NCBI GenBank assembly: GCA_964583165.1
Contig: CAZOVK010000045.1
Coordinates: 1 to 18,476 of the forward strand
DNA from: CAZOVK01 sp964583165
Lineage (GTDB): Bacteria > Bacillota > Clostridia > Lachnospirales > WRAX01
Direction: 5' to 3'
DNA length: 18,476 nucleotides
In this document: piece after piece, positions 13,725 to 18,476 of the stretch
How the letters are laid out: each line of letters begins with the position of its first letter
How positions within the stretch are numbered: the first letter of the stretch is position 1
Position numbers and translations under genes: made by a program
Notes under the pieces: generated by a model
Told to the model about the DNA's origin: nothing
What the model saw: only the letters and a program-made list of their open reading frames with translations
The model's database searches: none

Positions 13725-13746
13725 AAGCCCCATTGGGGGCTTTTTT
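13725..13746 (+). terminator. Intrinsic terminator after split-barrel gene
   Basis: AAGCCCC (13725-13731) pairs with GGGGCTT (13736-13742), with a 4-nt loop, and the T-run continues to 13746. Confidence 0.9.
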
Positions 13747-13768
13747 CGCGGTCGGGTTTCGCGGGCGG

Positions 13769-13797
13769 TTGACAATTTCCGCGCTATACCATATAAT
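13769..13797 (+). promoter_or_regulatory. Perfect consensus sigma-A promoter
   Basis: TTGACA (13769-13774), exactly 17 nt, TATAAT (13792-13797). The start point near 13804 leaves a leader of only about 24 nt before the transporter start, too short for a preQ1 riboswitch. Confidence 0.9.
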
Positions 13798-13827
13798 TTA
13801 CATGCTATCAGCAAGGGAGGCGTTAGG

Positions 13828-14538
13828 TTGATTTCAAATGAAGTTCTGTTGGTTTTAAGTCTGTTTTTTATCTATGGGGCTGGGGTTTTGTGCTTCTATT
13901 TCTTTGAAGAAAACGGGCTGATTTGTTTTATGGCAATGGCTACGATTGCCGCCAATATTGAGGTTATGATGTTGGTAGATGCCTTTGGTATGGAGCAGAC
14001 GCTCGGCAACGTGTTGTTTGCGTCCACGTTTTTGGTTACTGATTGTTTGAGCGAGTTATACGGGAAGAAAGCGGCGAACAAAGCGGTTAATATCGGGATT
14101 TTTGTTTCGGCGTTTTTTATCATTCTGACGCAAACGTGGTTTTTATACACCCCGGCGGCTAATGACTTCATAACACCCGCCATTCGTGAGGTGTTTTCGA
14201 ACACGCCGCGTATGATGATTGCGGGTATTACGGTTTATGCGGTGGTTCAATGGTTTGATGTGTGGGTTTATCATAGGATTTGGGCGTTTACGGAGAAGCG
14301 ATTTGGCTCTAGGCGACAATACCTGTGGTTCAGAAATAACGGCTCGACGTTAATCAGTCAGTTAGTCAATACGGTTTTGTTTACAATAGCGGCGTTTTGG
14401 GGCATCTATGATGGGGGAACGCTTGTGTCTATAGCAGTTTCCACATATGTTATTTACATTGTAACGAGCATCGCGGACACACCCATTGTATACCTTATCA
14501 GGCGCATACACGAAAAACGGCAATCAAAACTTGCTTAA
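13828..14538 (+). CDS. yhhQ: Queuosine precursor transporter (YhhQ/VUT family)
   Basis: About 236 aa from TTG 13828. AAGGGAGG (13813-13820) lies 7 nt before it, and upstream in-frame codons fall in the promoter and terminator, so the longer reading is rejected. About six membrane helices are visible. The family landmark TFLVTDCLSELYGKKAA follows the second or third helix, and NNGSTLISQLVNTVLFTIAAFWGI is near the C-terminus. YhhQ-type proteins import preQ0/preQ1 for tRNA queuosine synthesis. No other queuosine gene is in the window and no riboswitch is seen, so the gene appears strongly and constitutively expressed. No terminator is obvious before the yhaM promoter. Confidence 0.87.
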   Translation: MISNEVLLVLSLFFIYGAGVLCFYFFEENGLICFMAMATIAANIEVMMLVDAFGMEQTLGNVLFASTFLVTDCLSELYGKKAANKAVNIGIFVSAFFIILTQTWFLYTPAANDFITPAIREVFSNTPRMMIAGITVYAVVQWFDVWVYHRIWAFTEKRFGSRRQYLWFRNNGSTLISQLVNTVLFTIAAFWGIYDGGTLVSIAVSTYVIYIVTSIADTPIVYLIRRIHEKRQSKLA

Positions 14539-14553
14539 TAACAAAGAAAACAG

Positions 14554-14582
14554 TTGAAGTATCTCGAAAGTTTGTTTATTAT
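14554..14582 (+). promoter_or_regulatory. Promoter of the yhaM-rlmD operon
   Basis: TTGAAG (14554-14559), 17-nt spacer, TATTAT (14577-14582). It lies in the 77-nt gap between yhhQ and yhaM and is the only clear promoter for the five tightly packed genes that follow. Confidence 0.6.
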
Positions 14583-14615
14583 TAGGATATAAACATAGAA
14601 AGCGGGTTTTCCCAT

Positions 14616-15560
14616 ATGAGATATATTGAGGATTTCACAGAGGGCGAGAATATCGTAGGGCATTACCTCGTCAAGACCAAACAAACACAGAAGTCAAAAG
14701 CGGGTAAATCGTATCTGAACTTAACACTGTCTGACCGCACGGGCATGATTAACGCGAAAGTCTGGGATTTGAACAATCTCATACAAGCGTTTGAAGAACG
14801 GGATTTCATTAAGATTGAGGGGCAAGTCATACTCTATCAAGACAACTTGCAACTGCGTATAACGAAGATTCGCAAGAGCTTACCCGGTGAGTATGAGAAG
14901 GCGGACTACATTCGCGCAACCGACAAGGACGTGGTGACGCTCAAAGCAGAGGTTGCGCGGATTATCGGCACGGTTGAAAACACATACTTGCGCGCCATTT
15001 TGGAAAATATTTTCTTAAAGGACAATGACGTTTCGCGTGCGTTCGCGACACATTCTGCGGGCAAGAGCTTACACCACGGCTATTTGAGCGGGTTAATTGA
15101 ACATACGCTTAGTGTTGTACAGATTTGTATCTTCCTTGCGCCGCGTTATAAGTATGTGAATCGCGATTTGCTCGTGACGGCGGCGTTTTTGCATGATATA
15201 GGCAAGGTGTTTGAGTTGAGCGAATGCCCCGAGAATGATTATACAGACGAGGGGCAATTGATAGGTCATATCGTCTTAGGCACAGAATTTGTGATGAAAC
15301 ACGTTGAGGCTATACAGGGCTTTCCGCAGAATTTGCGGACGCTGTTGAAACACTGTTTGCTCTCGCATCACGGCGAGTATGAATATGGTTCGCCCAAGCG
15401 ACCTAAGACGATTGAAGCCTTCATACTCTTTACGGCTGACAATTGTGACGCGAAGATTAAGATGTTTGAAGAAGCGCTAGACGCCGATAAGACAACAGGT
15501 AAATGGACGGGATATAACAAGACATTGCTTAGAAACATCAGAAAGAGCGACGCGAACTGA
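14616..15560 (+). CDS. yhaM: 3'-5' exoribonuclease YhaM (OB-fold + HD domain)
   Basis: 314 aa, the normal length for YhaM. The N-terminal OB-fold (about 12-88: YLNLTLSDRTGMINAKVWD) binds nucleic acid. The HD hydrolase domain (about 150-290) shows HHGYLSGLIEHT with His163, AAFLHDIGKVFEL with His193-Asp194, and SHHGEYEYGSPKRPKT. YhaM trims RNA 3' ends with metal ions and can also act on DNA. The ATG at 14616 has only a weak SD (GAAAGCGGG, rather distant). Its stop and the next start share TGATG at 15558-15562, so it is coupled to the nuclease-like ORF that follows. Confidence 0.92.
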   Translation: MRYIEDFTEGENIVGHYLVKTKQTQKSKAGKSYLNLTLSDRTGMINAKVWDLNNLIQAFEERDFIKIEGQVILYQDNLQLRITKIRKSLPGEYEKADYIRATDKDVVTLKAEVARIIGTVENTYLRAILENIFLKDNDVSRAFATHSAGKSLHHGYLSGLIEHTLSVVQICIFLAPRYKYVNRDLLVTAAFLHDIGKVFELSECPENDYTDEGQLIGHIVLGTEFVMKHVEAIQGFPQNLRTLLKHCLLSHHGEYEYGSPKRPKTIEAFILFTADNCDAKIKMFEEALDADKTTGKWTGYNKTLLRNIRKSDAN

Positions 15561-15841
15561 TGAGCAAGCAGGAGCATTTTTCGGCGCGTGAGCTGAACAC
15601 CTTCGTGTATTGCCCGATGCAGTGGTATCTCACGCGCGTATACAAGGCGGCTAACCTACGCGAATTATACCGCGCCAAACATTCGCCCGACTCGGCACAG
15701 GAGTCTAACTTTGCGCGGGGTCAGAGGTTTCACAAAGAATTTCGCGCGAAACAAAACGCCAAGTTGGTTGGGGCGGTTGTAGCATTTATTGTTGTTTTGG
15801 GGTTGGTATTATTCTTGACGTTTTGGCTGGGTGGGGCTTGA
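15560..15841 (+). CDS. N-terminal half of a membrane-anchored Cas4/RecB-like nuclease
   Basis: 93 aa. The opening SARELNTFVYCPMQWYL matches the start of Cas4/RecB-type nucleases, with Cys18 as the first Fe-S ligand. FARGQRFHKEF carries the G...H motif (His58), usually the first active-site element. A membrane helix (69-90) ends the protein. The D, E and K of the nuclease fold and the other cysteines are absent here but appear in the next ORF. ATG 15560 shares TGATG with the yhaM stop. The stop overlaps the next ATG by one base. No CRISPR or cas1/cas2 is nearby. It is either a genuinely split nuclease subunit or half of a gene broken by a one-base indel. Confidence 0.75.
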   Translation: MSKQEHFSARELNTFVYCPMQWYLTRVYKAANLRELYRAKHSPDSAQESNFARGQRFHKEFRAKQNAKLVGAVVAFIVVLGLVLFLTFWLGGA

Positions 15842-16404
15842 TGTGGCCTAGCGTTGTTGTAATGTATGTGACATTGGTTTTAGCTTGCAGGTTGAGGATT
15901 CATTTTAACCAGCCGATTGTGAAGCGTCACTTGGGCGTGGGGCTTATGCCCGTGCATAGGTTGATTTATTCTGACGAAAAAAGCGCGAAACGTGACGATA
16001 TAAGGTCTGATACGCTCGTGTCAGAGCGGTATGGTTTGACGGGTAAGCCCGACATGATTTTCCAAAGTCCGGCGGGTGGGCTGACACCTGTGGAACTCAA
16101 AAGCGCTAATATAGGGAAGTTGCCGTACCCGCGTAAAAACGATTTGATACAACTTGCGGCGTATTTCATTATTGTCGCCGAGGAATATGGCAGAAAGCCC
16201 CGAAGCGGACGGCTGGTCTATGCGGATTATATGTTCGTGGTCAAAAACACTGTTGAGTTACGCTTGTGGGTCACGCGAACAGCTACCCGAATGCGTCGCG
16301 CGATAACACAGAACGGGCGTGGGCTTGAAGCCAAGGCATCATACGCGCAATGCAGGCATTGCATTTGCCGTGAAACGGTATGCAAAAAGGGATATAGGAA
16401 ATGA
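15841..16404 (+). CDS. C-terminal half of a membrane-anchored Cas4/RecB-like nuclease (PD-(D/E)XK)
   Basis: 187 aa from ATG 15841, reached through TGATG with GGGTGGGG 3 nt upstream. Residues 3-16 form a hydrophobic helix at the extreme N-terminus. The catalytic core follows: GKPD (Asp71), VELK (Glu85, Lys87) and QLAAY (Gln104-Tyr108), the RecB-type Q-x3-Y motif. The C-terminal CRHCICRETVC (Cys171, 174, 176, 181) fits the last Fe-S ligands of Cas4. The first Fe-S cysteine and the His motif lie in the preceding ORF, so a complete site needs both chains. The stop overlaps the rlmD start (ATGA). The function may be exonuclease in repair or DNA uptake; no CRISPR link is seen. Confidence 0.8.
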   Translation: MWPSVVVMYVTLVLACRLRIHFNQPIVKRHLGVGLMPVHRLIYSDEKSAKRDDIRSDTLVSERYGLTGKPDMIFQSPAGGLTPVELKSANIGKLPYPRKNDLIQLAAYFIIVAEEYGRKPRSGRLVYADYMFVVKNTVELRLWVTRTATRMRRAITQNGRGLEAKASYAQCRHCICRETVCKKGYRK

Positions 16405-17759
16405 CAGAGTATAAGAAGAATGATTTGGTCGAACTGGATATAACGGACTTGACGACAGAAGGTGCGGGGCTCGGTAGGGTAGGGGAGCTCGTTGTGTTTG
16501 TTGAGGGGGCTTTGCCCGGTGAGCGTGTAGCCGCGAAACTTTTGAAGGTCAAAAGCTCTTACGCGTTCGGGAAACTGTTGGAGATTCTAAAACCGTCATC
16601 AACGCGGGTTGAGCCTGTTTGCGGGGTATCGGCGCGTTGCGGCGGTTGTTCGCTTATGCATATGAGTTACTCGGCGCAACTGGATTTCAAGCGTAAGCAA
16701 GTCATAGATGCGCTGGAGCGGATTGGGGGCTTTAAGAACCCACCCGTTGAGGAGATTCGGGGCATGAACGAGCCTTTGAGATATCGAAACAAGGCACGTT
16801 ACCCCGTTCAGAGTATAGAAGGGCGCGCAGTCGCCGGTTTTTATGCGGCGCGCAGTCATAGGCTCGTTGAACTCGGCGATTGTAGGATAAGCGGTGAAGA
16901 GAACGAGCGCATACTTGGGATAATCACGCGTTTTATGAATGAAAACGATATTAAGGCCTATGACGAAACGGCGCATAAAGGCATTGTGCGACAGATTATG
17001 ATACGCAAGGCGGGTTCGAGCGGCGAGATTATGGTTTGTATTGTCATAAACGCGCGGAAGTTGCCGAAAGCGGAGAAGCTTGTGACAGCGCTGAGAGCCA
17101 TTGAGGGCGTGGCTAGTATTACCGTTAATATCAATATGAACAAAACAAACGCCATACTCGGGCGAGAAACACAGGTTTTGTGGGGCAAGGCGCATATCAC
17201 CGATGTGTTCGCGGGTCTTAGATTCAATATTTCAGCGCCGAGTTTTTATCAGGTGAATACGGTTCAGACGCTGGAGTTGTATAATGCCGTGTTGGAGTTA
17301 GCAAAGCCCAAAGGCGACGAGGTTTTGCTTGATGCGTATTGTGGCATTGGAACTATTGGGCTGTTTATGGCGAAGCATGTTCGACGGGTTGTGGGCATCG
17401 AGATTGTGGAGGATGCGGTTAACGACGCGCGGGAGAATTCGGTCATCAATGGCATCAGTAACGCCGAGTTTATTGTTGGGGCGGCTGAAGCGGTCCTGTC
17501 TGACGTGTTTAAGGACGTGGTGGTTGATATTGCCGTACTTGACCCACCACGCAAGGGAGCAGAACAAGCGTTTTTGGATAAACTGTTGGAGATTGCGCCG
17601 CGAAAGATAGTTTATGTGTCGTGTAGCCCGCAGACTTTTGCGCGTGACGCGAAGATGTTATCAGCGCGTTATAAACTGGAGAGTGTGCGCCCGGTTGATA
17701 TGTTCCCGTTTACGACACATGTTGAATTAGTAGGGTTATTTACGAGAGTTGAGGGATAG
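16401..17759 (+). CDS. rlmD: 23S rRNA (uracil-C5)-methyltransferase, RlmD/RlmCD type
   Basis: 452 aa. It has an N-terminal TRAM domain (about 5-62) and Fe-S ligands Cys74, Cys80 and Cys83 (C-x5-C-x2-C) with Cys161 (GDC). The SAM-binding domain has DAYCGIGTIGLFMA and VVGIEIVEDAV. Then come LDPPRKG and YVSCSPQTFARD with the catalytic Cys, and HVELVGLF with the C-terminal Glu. It methylates uridine in 23S rRNA (U1939 in E. coli; also U747 for RlmCD-type Firmicute enzymes). Which site applies cannot be read. ATG 16401 overlaps the upstream stop by 4 nt. Confidence 0.94.
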   Translation: MTEYKKNDLVELDITDLTTEGAGLGRVGELVVFVEGALPGERVAAKLLKVKSSYAFGKLLEILKPSSTRVEPVCGVSARCGGCSLMHMSYSAQLDFKRKQVIDALERIGGFKNPPVEEIRGMNEPLRYRNKARYPVQSIEGRAVAGFYAARSHRLVELGDCRISGEENERILGIITRFMNENDIKAYDETAHKGIVRQIMIRKAGSSGEIMVCIVINARKLPKAEKLVTALRAIEGVASITVNINMNKTNAILGRETQVLWGKAHITDVFAGLRFNISAPSFYQVNTVQTLELYNAVLELAKPKGDEVLLDAYCGIGTIGLFMAKHVRRVVGIEIVEDAVNDARENSVINGISNAEFIVGAAEAVLSDVFKDVVVDIAVLDPPRKGAEQAFLDKLLEIAPRKIVYVSCSPQTFARDAKMLSARYKLESVRPVDMFPFTTHVELVGLFTRVEG

Positions 17760-17761
17760 AT

Positions 17762-18247
17762 ATGGAAACGGTTTTCAGAGCGGCGACGGTTGCCGACACA
17801 CAGGCAATACTGGCGCTGTATGAATCGCTAAAAGGCACGCCAATGTGTGCATGGGCAGATGTGTACCCCACGATTGAGAATATCGAGATTGATTTAGCGG
17901 CGGACAATCTGTTTGTTATAGAAGACGAGAATGCGCAGATAATCGCGGCGGGTTCATTGGAGGGTTTGGATGAGGTTAGTCAGGACTTCTATAACCCTGA
18001 GAATGTGAACGCGTGTTGTTTGTCACGTATCGGGGTTTCGCGAGGCTTGCAAGGGCAGGGCTTAGGCAAATCGGTTGTTTTGGGTCTGATGGAGGCCGCA
18101 CGCGAAAAGGGCTTTGACAGCGTAAGACTACTTTGTGACCAAAAGAATCTCCCGGCACAGGCTATGTATCATAAACTGGGCTTTGACATGCGCGGTGAAG
18201 ATTATTTGTTCGGGATTCACTGGTTCTGTTTCGAGAAGAAGTTATAA
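17762..18247 (+). CDS. GNAT-family N-acetyltransferase
   Basis: 161 aa, a single GNAT domain. The acetyl-CoA binding motif A is seen as IGVSRGLQGQGLGKSVV (Q-x-x-G-x-G), followed by the alpha-helix LMEAAREKGF, then RLLCDQKNLPAQAMYHKLGF, the usual motif B pattern. The substrate is unknown; small-molecule or protein targets are both possible. The start follows the rlmD stop by 2 nt, with GAGGGA as SD inside the rlmD end, so it is the last gene of the operon. A strong terminator follows. Confidence 0.9.
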   Translation: METVFRAATVADTQAILALYESLKGTPMCAWADVYPTIENIEIDLAADNLFVIEDENAQIIAAGSLEGLDEVSQDFYNPENVNACCLSRIGVSRGLQGQGLGKSVVLGLMEAAREKGFDSVRLLCDQKNLPAQAMYHKLGFDMRGEDYLFGIHWFCFEKKL

Positions 18248-18281
18248 GAAAAGGGCGGGGTATTGCCCCCGCCCTTTTCTT
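18246..18281 (+). terminator. Strong bidirectional terminator after the yhaM-rlmD operon
   Basis: AAGAAAAGGGCGGGG (18246-18260) pairs perfectly with CCCCGCCCTTTTCTT (18267-18281), a 15-bp stem with a 6-nt loop. It begins inside the acetyltransferase stop codon region and also serves the minus-strand gene at the right edge. Confidence 0.92.
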
Positions 18282-18304
18282 CGCTACATATTAAAGAAGT
18301 AATG

Positions 18305-18476
18305 TTAGTTTTTAGTGTCTATGAGTGCGCGAAGAGCCTCGCGTTGGTTATCTGACTGTTGCTCGGTGGCGGTCGCTTCGGCGATGGGTTCGGGTTCGCG
18401 TGGGGCAGGCCATATCGGTAGTTTGGGGCTTTGCGCAGATTCTTGTTGTGGGCGGCGCTCAATCTTAGGGATGTCG
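18305..18476 (-). CDS. 3' end of a gene with Pro/Glu/Gln-rich C-terminus (partial)
   Basis: On the minus strand an open frame enters from the right edge and stops at TAA 18307-18305, giving at least 56 residues. The visible part reads DIPKIERRPQQES... then LPIWPAPREPEPIAEATATEQQ... and ends LRALIDTKN. It is rich in Pro, Glu, Ala and Gln, looks disordered and has a short amphipathic end. It is supported by codon-like composition and by a terminator placed correctly 24 nt beyond the stop. No family is recognised from the tail. The start lies outside the window. Confidence 0.55.
   Translation of the reverse strand, partial: DIPKIERRPQQESAQSPKLPIWPAPREPEPIAEATATEQQSDNQREALRALIDTKN

Noticed and set aside
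13720..13827. Upstream extension of the YhhQ gene
   Set aside because: It overlaps the preceding terminator and the consensus promoter; TTG 13828 has AAGGGAGG in front of it.
15560..16404. Reading the Cas4-like pair as part of a CRISPR-Cas locus
   Set aside because: No repeats, spacers, cas1 or cas2 are in the window; neighbours are RNA-processing genes.
16599..17195. Minus-strand open frame of 198 codons opposite rlmD
   Set aside because: It is a shadow of a well-supported methyltransferase gene; no domain or SD supports it.

Overview
The window looks like a chromosomal segment from a low-to-mid-GC Firmicute, probably of the class Clostridia. Three things point there: strong AGGAGG-type Shine-Dalgarno (SD) sites with frequent TTG and GTG starts; Firmicute-type genes (NupNOPQ-like guanosine ABC importer, Noc, YhaM, SigV/RsiV-like pair); and compact operons ending in clear intrinsic terminators. 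No phage, transposon, tRNA, rRNA or CRISPR array was seen. Assignment below class level is not possible from this sequence alone.

Region 1 (1-8582, + strand) is a nucleoside salvage island. It encodes a BMP-family nucleoside-binding lipoprotein, a double-ATPase subunit and two permeases (a complete importer). These are followed by two tandem deoD-type purine nucleoside phosphorylases, an inosine-uridine-type nucleoside hydrolase and an MFS transporter overlapping it. Imported nucleosides could be cleaved by phosphorolysis or hydrolysis. A hairpin after the lipoprotein gene probably sets a higher level of the binding protein, and a strong terminator closes the island.

Region 2 (8583-10045, +) is an ECF sigma factor with its overlapping anti-sigma factor of the RsiV/DUF3298 type, preceded by a promoter that looks autoregulated. 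Region 3 (10084-12740, -) holds a 66-residue membrane protein, noc, a family-4 uracil-DNA glycosylase and an orphan ABC ATPase with an intact Walker A but altered Q-loop, signature, Walker B glutamate and H-loop. Region 4 (12845-13704) is a divergent HxlR regulator / flavin split-barrel pair sharing an intergenic region with two inverted repeats.

Region 5 (13769-18281, +) starts with a YhhQ-type queuosine-precursor transporter behind a perfect consensus promoter. Next comes an operon of yhaM, two consecutive ORFs that together make one Cas4/RecB-like Fe-S nuclease, rlmD and a GNAT acetyltransferase. The two nuclease ORFs meet exactly between two transmembrane helices, with the first Fe-S cysteine and the His motif on one chain and the D-E-K active site and remaining cysteines on the other. 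This is the most unusual item in the window. The right edge holds the 3' end of a minus-strand gene with a Pro/Glu-rich tail.
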